Positions 41,639 through 53,384 of a stretch of DNA of 64,000 bases are shown in pieces. Under the pieces are notes generated by a model. The model was not told the origin of the DNA. It made no database searches and worked only from the letters and a program-made list of their open reading frames with translations. Within the stretch, counting starts at the first letter, position 1, and every line of letters begins with the position of its first letter. The position numbers and the translations under genes were made by a program. The DNA is taken from positions 84,610-148,609 of the forward strand of contig CAYNIP010000007.1 in the NCBI GenBank assembly GCA_964397305.1. Direction: 5' to 3'. Source of the stretch: JAAUTY01 sp964397305. GTDB taxonomy: Bacteria; Cyanobacteriota; Cyanobacteriia; Cyanobacteriales; Spirulinaceae.

Positions 41639-44164
41639 CTAAGGCAGGTCAAACAACTGATTGTCCGGCACATTGCTCACCGCCCGTTGCAAGGAGGCCA
41701 AGGCGCTGTTGTAGCCAATGATCGCCCGCAGCAGATTGCCCCGAGCCCGGGTCAGTTCCGTCTGGGCATCGATCACGTCCGTCTGAGTGCCGACGCCAGC
41801 CTGGAAGCGCAGACGAGCAAGGCGCAGACTTTCCTCCGCCAACTGCACCGCCACGGTGGCGGTTTTAATATTCTCATCACTAGCCCGGAGATTTGAATAA
41901 GCCTCCTCGACCTCAAAGCGCACCTGATTCCGGCGCTGCTCAAAGGTCACTTCGGCAATCTCCATGTCCAGGGCCTCTTGGTCACTGCGGGCCCGGGCAA
42001 AACCACCATCGAAGAACCGCCAGCGCACTCGCGCCCCAATCTGGTAGCCATCTGCGAGGCCCTCGTCGTCGTTGAAGACCCCCAGCACGTTGTAGTTGGC
42101 AAAGATGCTGACTTGGGGGCGCAGGTCGGCCAAGGTGGCCTTTTGCTGCTGCTCATCGATTTCTCGCTGCACCAGTTGCTGCTCCAGCTCAGCGCGGTTG
42201 CGGTAGGCGAGCACGATCGTATCTTCCAGGGGCAGATCCCAGGCCCCAGCGGGCTCAATATCATCAGCGATCGTCACTTCCACCTGTTGACCTAGGCCGA
42301 GGACTTGGACCAGCTGCCGCCGAGCAACCCGTTGCTCCGAGAGAGCATTGGTCAGGGCCTGGTTGCTATTGGCCAAGGACACCTGGGCCCGCAGCACATC
42401 AAAGCGCGTTCCGAGACCGGCCTGCTCCAGCAGTTCCGCATCCCGGAGAGTCTGTTGGGCGTTCTCCACCGCCGCTTGCTCAATGTCCACCCGCGCATCC
42501 GACTCTTGCAGACCGTAGTAAGCGCTGCTGGTCTGTAAGCGCACTTGTTCACCGATGCGCTCAACCTCCAGTTGGTTAAAGCGAATGGCGCGTTCCGCCT
42601 CACGGATCTGGGCCGGGCGGCGGCCGCCGTCGTAGAGGTTGTAACTCAGCTCCACTCGGCCATCGAAAGAGTCCGTGATCGTACTGGTGTCGCCGCTTTG
42701 GAACAATTCCTGGGGTGTGTCTTGGCGGCGGCGGTTGCTCAGCTCTGCTTGGGCCGAGTCGGTGCGGGTAATGGATGCTGACGTTTCCAAGGTTGGGTAC
42801 AGAGCCGCTAGGGCAGCGCGCAACCCGGCCTGGGCCCGCTCGAGCCCCAACCAAGCGGTGCGGAATTCCGGGTTATTGCGGCGGGCCAGGGCGATCGCCT
42901 CCACGAGGGTAATGGGCTGGGTCAGGTCTACCCGCACCTCCTCCGGCGCGGTGGGGAAGAGCAGGGGGTTGGCGCTGGGGTCGAGGATGTCGGGCGGCGG
43001 CACCGGTTGCCGGCCGTCGATGACGGCTTGGGTCAACTGGGGAGGAGCCAGGGGAGCCGCCTGGGCCTCCACCGTGGCATCCCCGGGCAGCGGTGTCAAC
43101 GCACGCGTTGGCTGCTGAAGCCGAGATTCCCGTAGGTCGCCCAATTCATCGGTGGGCTGGCTGGGCAGGTGATCCGCCTGGGCGAACCAGCGGAGGGCCC
43201 TGAGCGGAGTTTTAGGGTCCTGGGCCAGGGGTCCGGTCATAGCCGCCAGGGTCAGCTCATCATCCCGCTGGGTTGGGGCTTCTGAGTCCAGCCGCAGGAT
43301 CAGGGGTTCAGGCTGGGGCGGGAGCGGGGCTTGGAACCGTAGGGGCAGGGGGTTGGTGGCGACGGCCAGCTCATCGGTCGCAGGGCGGGCCTGGCGATCG
43401 CCCACCGTGACTAGGGCGATCGCCAAGCTGGGAGCCACCGAGGGGGCGATTTCAGCTCGATGCTCCGGGAGGACATCTGGAGCCGAGGCCAAGGTCAAGG
43501 GGGGACGCGGCGTGGCGATCGCGGCGGGAGTGGCCCATTCATCGGCCAGGGCCAGTCGCGGGGGGGTATCCGATTCCGTTGCCAGGGCTAGGAGGGGCTG
43601 ATCGAGACCCTGGGGGGGCTCCGTAACGGTTTGAGCGGCAGCCAGACGGCGAGCCCTGGGCATGGCCAAAGCCGGGGCCGGAGGGTTAACAGAGGCCGGC
43701 TGCACCGTCGCCGCCTCGAACTCGAAGAGGGGGGAAACCGGGGTTGGAGCTAGGTGCGGTTGTTCAACCGCAGGATAGCTCGATACCGCCGCCATGGTTC
43801 TCGGCGTCGCTACGGGGGCAGCCGCGGGGAGTTGGCGACGACGGCCGGCGACGGGGGTTCGTGTCGGGTGCGGGCGGACCTCCGGGGCAAGCTGCGGGCC
43901 GGGATGCGCCGCGTTCGCGTAGCGCCCCGGAGGGATGATCGCCGTCGCTGGCTGGTTTCCAGTGGAGACGGCCGGCGGGGGCAGCGGCGGGATCACGTCG
44001 GCCACTTCGTCCCGGGCCGCCAGGGTGTCCACGACAGCAGCGGGCGGTGCTTCAGCCTCCGTGGCCGGGGCGGGGTGGGGGTCCTGGGCGAGACTCGGTG
44101 TCGCATAGCCCAGGGCCAGCGCAGCTCCTGTGCCTATTCCTGCAAAGTATCGGAAAGCTAGCAT
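41639..44164 (-). CDS. TolC-family outer membrane efflux protein with long disordered N-terminal extension
   Basis: The 841-aa protein has a signal peptide (FRYFAGIGTGAALALGYATPSLA). About 380 residues of Pro/Ala/Thr-rich low-complexity sequence follow, and then two outer-membrane-efflux repeats from about residue 400 (ITLVEAIALARRNNPEFRTAWLGLERAQ; YRNRAELEQQLVQREIDEQQQKATLADLRPQVSIFANYNVLG). It should trimerise into an outer-membrane/periplasmic channel. Typical TolC proteins are 420-550 aa, so the extension is unusual. IIPPGRYANAA at about residues 75-85 comes from the in-frame palindromic repeat. It may serve export with the type I ABC exporter at 57467. Confidence 0.88.
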   Translation of the reverse strand: MLAFRYFAGIGTGAALALGYATPSLAQDPHPAPATEAEAPPAAVVDTLAARDEVADVIPPLPPPAVSTGNQPATAIIPPGRYANAAHPGPQLAPEVRPHPTRTPVAGRRRQLPAAAPVATPRTMAAVSSYPAVEQPHLAPTPVSPLFEFEAATVQPASVNPPAPALAMPRARRLAAAQTVTEPPQGLDQPLLALATESDTPPRLALADEWATPAAIATPRPPLTLASAPDVLPEHRAEIAPSVAPSLAIALVTVGDRQARPATDELAVATNPLPLRFQAPLPPQPEPLILRLDSEAPTQRDDELTLAAMTGPLAQDPKTPLRALRWFAQADHLPSQPTDELGDLRESRLQQPTRALTPLPGDATVEAQAAPLAPPQLTQAVIDGRQPVPPPDILDPSANPLLFPTAPEEVRVDLTQPITLVEAIALARRNNPEFRTAWLGLERAQAGLRAALAALYPTLETSASITRTDSAQAELSNRRRQDTPQELFQSGDTSTITDSFDGRVELSYNLYDGGRRPAQIREAERAIRFNQLEVERIGEQVRLQTSSAYYGLQESDARVDIEQAAVENAQQTLRDAELLEQAGLGTRFDVLRAQVSLANSNQALTNALSEQRVARRQLVQVLGLGQQVEVTIADDIEPAGAWDLPLEDTIVLAYRNRAELEQQLVQREIDEQQQKATLADLRPQVSIFANYNVLGVFNDDEGLADGYQIGARVRWRFFDGGFARARSDQEALDMEIAEVTFEQRRNQVRFEVEEAYSNLRASDENIKTATVAVQLAEESLRLARLRFQAGVGTQTDVIDAQTELTRARGNLLRAIIGYNSALASLQRAVSNVPDNQLFDLP
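43906..43938 (-). repeat. In-frame palindromic repeat inside the TolC gene
   Basis: GCGCCGCGTTCGCGTAGCGC followed by CCCGGAGGGATGA is a close relative of 17341-17374 and 24445-24478, with the same orientation and frame. It encodes IIPPGRYANAA in the disordered N-terminal extension. Confidence 0.8.
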
Positions 44165-44626
44165 TGAATCTCCTCACTCACCCAAATCTCAGGCGCGGTC
44201 AAAACTGAGCGACAATGTGCAAAGACATCGCCAACGCAGCCCGTCAATCATCTTAATACTCCCAGTTCCGTCCGCAAAGCGTTTCGGGTCGCGAGGGTGG
44301 ACGAAAAAAGCGCGGCTCCCTTACGGCAGGAATCGGGAGTCGTGCGTTAGGGAGTTGAGCTATTCCCTACTCCCCACTCCCCCCAGCCCCGGCTTCCAAA
44401 GCTGGGAGCCGGGGATCTAGAAGTCCCTCGCCTCAGCTTGGGAGTGGGATGTACGGGGGAGGGCTGAGCGAAGAAGTCCCACCATCCCGCGTCAAATTTC
44501 GTTCCCCCGGATCGCGACCCCAGCCCCTGGTGGCGGGTAAAAAAGCTTCCAGAGGACAGGATTACCTGGCGAAGCCGTGCTATACAATATGGCGGAATTT
44601 CGCTCTTACTCGTTCAATCTATTACT
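44165..44626. other. TolC-carB divergent region with repeat fragments
   Basis: GGGTGGACGAAAAAAGCGCGGCTCCC (about 44293-44318) is the inverse of the end of the repeat near 51155-51186. A palindrome-like CCCCGGCTTCCAAAGCTGGGAGCCGGGG lies at about 44388-44415. TATACAATAT at 44581-44590 is the likely carB -10 box. I see no gene in this stretch. Confidence 0.6.
44583..44588 (+). promoter_or_regulatory. -10 box TACAAT for carB
   Basis: GCTATACAATATGG lies 38 nt upstream of the carB ATG. It is the same TACAAT hexamer found before several other genes in the window. Confidence 0.5.
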
Positions 44627-47878
<3,252 letters not shown>

Positions 47879-47883
47879 GAAAG

Positions 47884-47917
47884 CAGCCCTCGCCCCCCAG
47901 GAGCGGGGTGAGGGCTG
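47884..47917. terminator. Hairpin between convergent carB and thiC
   Basis: CAGCCCTCGCCCC...CGGGGTGAGGGCTG forms a 13-14-bp GC-rich stem with one mismatch or G-U pair in the 67-bp gap between the two stop codons. It has no T-tract, so it may act as a bidirectional terminator or mRNA 3'-end stabiliser. Confidence 0.5.
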
Positions 47918-47945
47918 GGCGGGGCCCGTACCGACCGCGCCGGCC

Positions 47946-49337
47946 CTAGACGCTGGGCGACATCGCAGCGGCAGCCTCAGCCTCCCGGGCGAGGAACTTC
48001 TCCAACTCGCTCAGGGCGTCAGCGTCCACCTTCGTCTGCATGGGACAGAATTTAGGGCCGCACATGGAGCAAAACTCAGCGGTTTTGTAAATGTCCGCTG
48101 GCAGGGTCTCGTCGTGGTACTCCCGCGCCCGCTCGGGGTCCAGGGCCAGCTCAAACTGGCGGTTCCAGTCAAAGTTGTACCGGGCCCGCGAGAGTTCATC
48201 ATCGCGATCGCGCGCCCCCGGCCGCCCGCGCGCAATGTCCGCCGCATGGGCCGCGATCTTGTAGGCGATCAAGCCATTCCGCACATCCTCCGCATCGGGC
48301 AGCCCCAAATGCTCCTTGGGGGTGACATAGCAGAGCATGGCCGTGCCATACCAGCCCGCCATTGCCGCCCCGATCGCTGAGGTGATGTGGTCGTAGCCGG
48401 GGGCAATGTCCGTGACCAAAGGCCCCAGCACATAGAAGGGAGCTTCGGAGCACTCTTCCATCTGCTTTTTCACGTTAAACTCGATCTGGTCCATGGGCAC
48501 ATGACCCGGCCCTTCGACCATCACCTGCACATCTTCAGCCCAGGCCCAGCGGGTCAAGCGCCCTAACGTCTTCAGCTCCGCCAGTTGTGCCGCATCGGAG
48601 GCATCATGAAGACAGCCTGGCCGCAGGGAGTCCCCGAGGCTGAGGGATACATCGTAGCGCTTGCAAATCTCGAGGATGTCATCAAAGTGCGTGTAAAGCG
48701 GGTTCTGCTTGTGATGGTGCAGCATCCAGCGGGCAATGATACCGCCCCCGCGCGAGACAATCCCCGTGAGGCGATCGCGCACCAGCGGCAGATGCTCGAT
48801 CAGCAGTCCCGCATGGATGGTCATATAGTCCACCCCCTGCTTGGCCTGGGTTTCGATCACCTGCAAGAAATCGTCCGGAGTCAACGATTCGATATTGCCA
48901 TGCACCTTCTCCATCACTTGATAGATGGGAACGGTGCCGATCGGAACCGGCGAGGCGTTAATAATGGCCTGCCGGATGGCATCAAGATCCCCGCCCCCGG
49001 TGGATAGATCCATGACCGTATCCGCCCCATACTTCACCGCCAATTGCAACTTAGCGACCTCTTCCTCCAAAGAGGAGGAATTGGGAGATGCGCCAAGGTT
49101 AGCATTGACCTTGCAGGTAGCTGCAATGCCAATCGCCATCGGTTCAAGGTTGGGGTGATTGATATTCGCCGGAATGATCATCCGCCCGTGGGCAACTTCA
49201 TTGAGCACCAGGCTTACAGGCAAGTTTTCGCGCTGAGCAACATAGTCCATTTCTTCCGTTCGCAGCCCCTGGCGGGCATAGAACTTTTGCGTCACGGTAT
49301 CTTGACCGCGACGCTTGGCGACCCATTCTGTACGCAT
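47946..49337 (-). CDS. thiC: Phosphomethylpyrimidine synthase ThiC
   Basis: ThiC is the radical-SAM enzyme that rearranges aminoimidazole ribotide into the hydroxymethylpyrimidine phosphate part of thiamine. The 463-aa protein shows AKLQLAVKYGADTVMDLSTGGGDLD, SRGGGIIARWMLHHHKQNPLY, VEGPGHVPMDQIEFN, GPLVTDIAPGYDHITSAIGAAMAGW, and the C-terminal cluster motif CSMCGPKFCPMQ (C-X2-C-X4-C), all diagnostic. ATG 49337 follows a TPP riboswitch, so expression should fall when thiamine pyrophosphate is plentiful. Confidence 0.97.
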   Translation of the reverse strand: MRTEWVAKRRGQDTVTQKFYARQGLRTEEMDYVAQRENLPVSLVLNEVAHGRMIIPANINHPNLEPMAIGIAATCKVNANLGASPNSSSLEEEVAKLQLAVKYGADTVMDLSTGGGDLDAIRQAIINASPVPIGTVPIYQVMEKVHGNIESLTPDDFLQVIETQAKQGVDYMTIHAGLLIEHLPLVRDRLTGIVSRGGGIIARWMLHHHKQNPLYTHFDDILEICKRYDVSLSLGDSLRPGCLHDASDAAQLAELKTLGRLTRWAWAEDVQVMVEGPGHVPMDQIEFNVKKQMEECSEAPFYVLGPLVTDIAPGYDHITSAIGAAMAGWYGTAMLCYVTPKEHLGLPDAEDVRNGLIAYKIAAHAADIARGRPGARDRDDELSRARYNFDWNRQFELALDPERAREYHDETLPADIYKTAEFCSMCGPKFCPMQTKVDADALSELEKFLAREAEAAAAMSPSV

Positions 49338-49361
49338 ATTTTAGATGTCCTTAAACAACAG

Positions 49362-49437
49362 CTTCCCTCCGCTGGTGCGAACCAGTCTCAGGTTCTAAGG
49401 GTATTTCTCAGCCTGATTTCGGATCAGGCACCCCTAG
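49362..49437 (-). promoter_or_regulatory. TPP riboswitch (THI element) of thiC
   Basis: The minus strand reads AGGGGTGCCTGATCCGAAATC-AGGCTGAGAAATACCCTTAG-AACCTGAGACTGGTTCGCACCAGCGGAGGGAAG. It contains the conserved blocks GGGGTGCC, GCTGAGA, ACCCTT, GAACCTGA and CAGCG-AGGGAAG in order. The aptamer ends about 25 nt before the thiC ATG, so control probably acts on ribosome access. A GGTGTTATTATCAACACC hairpin lies just 5' of it. Confidence 0.95.
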
Positions 49438-49444
49438 CTTGGTG

Positions 49445-49939
49445 TTGATAATAACACCCTTTCCCTCAGCCTGAATATGAAAATTCACAAAAGGGCATCC
49501 CGCCTAGGCCCCAGGGTTGCCCTCCTTCCCTAACCCTGCCATGATTGCTCTGATGGCTTGTGATAGACACCGTGGAGATCATCCTAGGCCCTGACCCCTT
49601 GGGGACGCTGAACCTGAATCGGGGCGGCCGAGAGCGGTGGCCTGGCGGCCCGGACCGCGCGATCGCAACGGGGAGCCGCCAAAATCTCCACCTTGCCAGC
49701 TCCCACCCCGGGCGATTCCCCGCCCAGCCGCCCCGAGGCTTGGGTTGTGCTGCAACGATCCTCCCGCTCCATCGGGGCCAGACCCGTAGGGTTGGGCGCG
49801 ACGGCTCCGCACCCTTCCAGTCCGGGCTCTCCCCGCTTCAGGGGCCTCGAGCCGGCCTGAAGCGATCGCTGAGGAACAAACTCCCCGCTACCCTAGCGCG
49901 GGCCGGCGTCAATAGTGGTTGCAAACGAGGAGGGAAGCG
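49445..49939. other. thiC-pyrB divergent region
   Basis: Apart from the hairpin 5' of the TPP element, this stretch shows no gene or repeat I can support. Its open frames are GC-rich artefacts with no family resemblance. It must hold the promoters of thiC and pyrB, which I could not place. Confidence 0.4.
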
Positions 49940-50980
49940 ATGACACCAGCCGCTACTTGGGTCCACCGCCACTTGTTATCCTTAGCCCCGTTGGCCCCGG
50001 CCGACTATGACACGATTTTGCAGACGGCGGCTAGTTTTCGCGAGGTGCTGTCGCGACGAACGAAGAAAGTGCCAGCGCTCCAGGGGCAAGTGGTGGCCAA
50101 CCTTTTCTTCGAGCCGTCTACCCGCACCCGGAGTAGCTTTGAGCTAGCGGCCAAGCGCCTCTCAGCCGATACCCTCAACTTCGCGCCGGGAACGTCGTCC
50201 CTGACGAAGGGAGAGACGATCCTGGATACGGCGAAAACCTACTGGGCGATGGGGGCGAATATCATGGTCGTGCGCCACCAGCAGGCGGGAGTTCCCCAGG
50301 CGATCGCCCGGGCGATGGATCAACTCCAGTCCGGCGTCAGCCTGCTGAATGCCGGCGATGGCCAACATGAGCACCCGTCTCAAGCCTTGCTGGATCTGTT
50401 CACCCTCTGCACCCAGATCACGGCGGCGGAGCCCCGCCTTCAGGCCTTGCGGGGTCGAAAAATCGCCATCGTGGGCGACATTCTGCACTCCCGGGTCGCC
50501 CGCTCGAACATCTGGAGCTTAGCAGCGGCCGGTGCTGACCTGCACTTGGCCGGGCCGCCCACCCTCTTGCCCCAGGACTTTGCGGCCTTTCCTGGGGTGA
50601 CGCTGCACTGGGAGCTGGCTCCAGCCCTGGCGGGGGCTGAATTCGTCATGGCCCTGCGCCTGCAACAGGAGCGAATGACGGCCCACTTGTTGCCCAGTCT
50701 GCGCGAGTACCGGCAGCAGTTTGGGCTGACGCGCGATCGCCTAGCGCGCTGCCAGCCAGGGGTGCGGCTCCTCCATCCCGGCCCGATGAATCGCGGCGTG
50801 GAAGTGAGTTCCGATCTGGCCGACGATCCGCAGATCAGCCTAGTGTCGCAACAAGTGACCCATGGCGTTGCCATCCGCATGGCCCTGCTCTATCTGCTCG
50901 ACCGTTACACCAACGCGACAGGGCCCTCTCCCCTTGGCGACTCCCCTGCACCCTCCTTGGGAGCAGGGGCCGGAGGATGA
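49940..50980 (+). CDS. pyrB: Aspartate carbamoyltransferase catalytic subunit, C-terminus extended by a repeat
   Basis: PyrB condenses carbamoyl phosphate with aspartate, the first committed step of pyrimidine synthesis. The 346-aa protein has the carbamoyl-phosphate motif FEPSTRTRSSFELAAKRL, the HPSQALLDLFT segment, and the aspartate loop HPGPMNRGVEV. ATG 49940 has AGGAGGGA just upstream, whereas an ATG at 49919 lacks one. The last 17-19 residues (GPSPLGDSPAPSLGAGAGG) are encoded by an intergenic repeat whose second copy follows at 50996. The family core therefore ends at about LLYLLDRYTNAT, and the tail is probably not functional. Confidence 0.95.
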   Translation: MTPAATWVHRHLLSLAPLAPADYDTILQTAASFREVLSRRTKKVPALQGQVVANLFFEPSTRTRSSFELAAKRLSADTLNFAPGTSSLTKGETILDTAKTYWAMGANIMVVRHQQAGVPQAIARAMDQLQSGVSLLNAGDGQHEHPSQALLDLFTLCTQITAAEPRLQALRGRKIAIVGDILHSRVARSNIWSLAAAGADLHLAGPPTLLPQDFAAFPGVTLHWELAPALAGAEFVMALRLQQERMTAHLLPSLREYRQQFGLTRDRLARCQPGVRLLHPGPMNRGVEVSSDLADDPQISLVSQQVTHGVAIRMALLYLLDRYTNATGPSPLGDSPAPSLGAGAGG

Positions 50981-51050
50981 GGGCAAACTTGGGGGCCTCT
51001 CCCCTTGGCGACTCCCCTGCGCCCTCCTTGGGAGCAGGGGCCGGGGGATG
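50925..51050 (+). repeat. 71-bp-period tandem repeat pair at the pyrB 3' end
   Basis: CCTCTCCCCTTGGCGACTCC, CCTCCTTGGGAGCAGGGG and CCGG(A/G)GGATG occur at 50925-50980 and again at 50996-51050. The first copy is read in frame as the pyrB tail. It is related to the repeats at 1008-1147 and 1240-1378. Confidence 0.85.
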
Positions 51051-51232
51051 CAGACGCGCAGCGGCTTCTCGCCGAGGGAGCCCCGTAACGCTGTTCGCGC
51101 TAGCGTCGCGTAGCGATTGAGGGCTACACTCTGCTCCTTGAGCCATCGCTCAAAATTCAGGGGAACCGCGCTTTTTTTCGTCCACCCAGGGTGAGGGCCC
51201 GCCTTAAGCGCTGGCTAAACCAGCTGTAAGAT
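51051..51232. repeat. Composite of three repeat families
   Basis: GCAGACGCGCAGCGGCTTCTC (51049-51078) is an inverted fragment of the 116-bp MITE-like element. Next, GAGGGCTACACTCT...CGCTCAAAATTCAGGGGA...GCGCTTTTTTTCGTCCACCC (about 51118-51186) is the second half of the 140-bp repeat. Last, AGGGTGAGGGCCCGCCTTAAGCG...AGCTGTAA (51188-51229) is the end of the 109-bp family. The elements appear nested or joined end to end. Confidence 0.7.
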
Positions 51233-51235
51233 CGA

Positions 51236-51273
51236 GACCTGAGGGCAACGCTCCAACCGGATGCCCTCAGGTC
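51236..51273 (+). promoter_or_regulatory. Perfect 12-bp hairpin upstream of the MscS gene
   Basis: GACCTGAGGGCA and TGCCCTCAGGTC pair perfectly around a 14-nt loop, 53 nt before the MscS start. No U-tract follows, so it may be an mRNA-stability or protein-binding element, or a weak terminator for pyrB. Confidence 0.6.
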
Positions 51274-51326
51274 AGCCGCAGGAGAAACGCTATAACGGGT
51301 TATGAACCACCGAGCCCCTGCTTAGG

Positions 51327-53201
51327 ATGATGCCCCTTCGGCCTTGCTCCCCCCGAATGTTCTGTCCGTTTGACCGATGGCGGCGCTGGTGGATGCTGCT
51401 GGGCTTCACCCTCCTCAGCATCCTCAGCCTCCAGCAACCTCTCCAGGCCCAACTCCCCGGCCTCAGCCTCAGCGCCGAGGACACCAGCCGCGCCCCCAAC
51501 ATCCCCACCTTTCGCTACGGCAATCTGGATGTGGCCCCCGTGTTTGTCGATGGCGTGCCCATTCATTGGGTCGCCTCAGCCGCGACCCTCCGCACGGATC
51601 GCGACCCCCCCAGCGTGCCCCAGGCAACCTTTCGCGCCCAACTCATCCAGAGCAAGCTAGAAAAATTGCTGGCGGATATGGACGATGCCGCCCGCCAAGA
51701 GCCGCTCAACACCCTGGCCGATCAGGGCGAACTGAGGGCAGCAATTCGCGCTCAGCTCAGCATTGGCGTGGATACGAGCGGCGAAGCACCCGTTATCCTG
51801 GGGTCGTTTTCCGCCGACGCGCCCGCCGAAATCCTTCTGACTGTGACCGAGGCCGATGCTCTGCTCATCGGCGAGCCAGGACCACGCATTGCCGCCAAGC
51901 TGAAGCTGCGGCTCGAAAAGGAATTGATGCAGTACTGGGAGCAGCGACAATTGCCCCATCTGTGGCAGCAGGCCCAGATCGTATCCTTGGTCTTCCTGCT
52001 CACACTGGTGGTCAGTATGCTGCTGGCCTTGGGGCAACGGCGCTTGCGCCAGCGGGCGCAGTATCTCCGCCAGAACCGTGATCGGGAACTGTCAATGCTG
52101 CACGGGCTCCATGAGGAGCCTCAATCCCGACTGATGACCCCTCTAGAAACCCTCAAGCTGCAACTCAAGCGCTTCACCTTTCAGCACAATTACAACCTCA
52201 ACCTCTTTATCGGGCGTACCCTCTTTTGGCTCAATTTACTGCTTTGGGTGATCAGTACGGGGTGGATTTGCTCACAGTTCTACTGGTCACGTCCTCTGGG
52301 GAACTGGATCTTGGGTATTCATGCAGATTATTGGCTTTTGAGCTGGGGACGAATTGGAACCTTGGGAGTACCGCTGATGCTGGTGCTGTTGTTCTTGACG
52401 TTAACGACGGCTGACCGGTTGGTGGATTTCTTGATCGACCGCTTTACCCGCAGTTGGCTGGAGAATCAAGTCCATGCCGCAGAAGCCTTCCAGCGGGCCT
52501 CGCTCCGGATTCCTACCTTGGCAACGGCGGCGAAGGGCGTGACGACGGCGATCGCCTACATCGTGTTTATCATCATCGCCCTTAGTCAGTTTCGCGCGAT
52601 CGCCACCCCGATCACCGCCCTGCTGAGTATTGTCCTCTTCGGCTTTTCCCTCGGGGCCCAGAACTTAATTCGAGATGTGATCAACGGGGTGCTGATTCTG
52701 GTTGAAGATCAGTATGCTGTCGGGGATGTGGTCTCGATTGGGGAGACGGCCGGCCTGGTGGAAAATCTCAATTTACGCATTACGCAACTGCGGAGCCTAG
52801 AGGGAGAGTTGATCACCATTCCCAACGGCTCGGTGGGCCAAGTCTGCAATATGTCTAGCGGCTGGTCCCGGGCGAAATTCACGATTGAAATTGCGAACAC
52901 AGCCGATATTGACCGGGCTGTTGAAGTGTTGCAGACCGTGGCCGACCAGCTCTATGCTGAGCCTGAATGGGCTGACCGCGTGCTCGAGGAGCCGGAGCTG
53001 CTCGGGGTGGAAAAGCTGGATTATACCGGCGTACAACTGCTGATGTTGCTGAAGACCAAGCCCCTACAACAGTGGAATGTCGTGCGGGAGTATCGCCGCC
53101 GCGTCAAGCAAGCCCTGGACCAGGCTGGCATTGACCTCGGCCTCCCGCGCCAAGGGATCTACCTAGAGATGGCTCATTCCCATTCCCCGGCCTCCTTCTG
53201 A
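51327..53201 (+). CDS. MscS-family mechanosensitive ion channel
   Basis: The 624-aa protein has an N-terminal signal or membrane segment (WWMLLGFTLLSILSL...LQA) and a periplasmic domain of about 180 residues. Membrane helices follow at about 213-235, 290-320, 335-357 and 400-470. The MscS core motif is ATPITALLSIVLFGFSLGAQNLIRDVINGVLILVEDQYAVGDVVSIG, followed by the beta domain (LRSLEGELITIPNGSVGQVCNMS). Such channels release solutes on osmotic downshift. ATG 51327, or 51357 (MFCPFDRW), could be the start. The neighbour is an unknown exported protein. Confidence 0.88.
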   Translation: MMPLRPCSPRMFCPFDRWRRWWMLLGFTLLSILSLQQPLQAQLPGLSLSAEDTSRAPNIPTFRYGNLDVAPVFVDGVPIHWVASAATLRTDRDPPSVPQATFRAQLIQSKLEKLLADMDDAARQEPLNTLADQGELRAAIRAQLSIGVDTSGEAPVILGSFSADAPAEILLTVTEADALLIGEPGPRIAAKLKLRLEKELMQYWEQRQLPHLWQQAQIVSLVFLLTLVVSMLLALGQRRLRQRAQYLRQNRDRELSMLHGLHEEPQSRLMTPLETLKLQLKRFTFQHNYNLNLFIGRTLFWLNLLLWVISTGWICSQFYWSRPLGNWILGIHADYWLLSWGRIGTLGVPLMLVLLFLTLTTADRLVDFLIDRFTRSWLENQVHAAEAFQRASLRIPTLATAAKGVTTAIAYIVFIIIALSQFRAIATPITALLSIVLFGFSLGAQNLIRDVINGVLILVEDQYAVGDVVSIGETAGLVENLNLRITQLRSLEGELITIPNGSVGQVCNMSSGWSRAKFTIEIANTADIDRAVEVLQTVADQLYAEPEWADRVLEEPELLGVEKLDYTGVQLLMLLKTKPLQQWNVVREYRRRVKQALDQAGIDLGLPRQGIYLEMAHSHSPASF

Positions 53202-53214
53202 GGGAGTTGCGCTG

Positions 53215-53330
53215 GGTGCATCTCCATTAGGCCAGTTTGCCCCCTCGGCGAGAAGCCGCTGCGCGTCTCCAGCCCCTGGCCCCTGCTCCCCAGGAGGACG
53301 AAGGAGAGCCTCCCCAGGGAGATGCACCCT
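53215..53330. repeat. MITE-like element, copy 2 (116 bp)
   Basis: Perfect 12-bp terminal inverted repeats, GGGTGCATCTCC and GGAGATGCACCC. The interior is shared with 37249-37365 (CTCGGCGAGAAGCCGCTGCG, CCCAGGAGG). It has no gene, so any mobility would depend on an outside transposase. Confidence 0.9.
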
Positions 53331-53384
53331 GAGGCGGGCGCTATAGTGGGTGAGAATTTCTAGAAAATCGCGAGGAGGATCATC

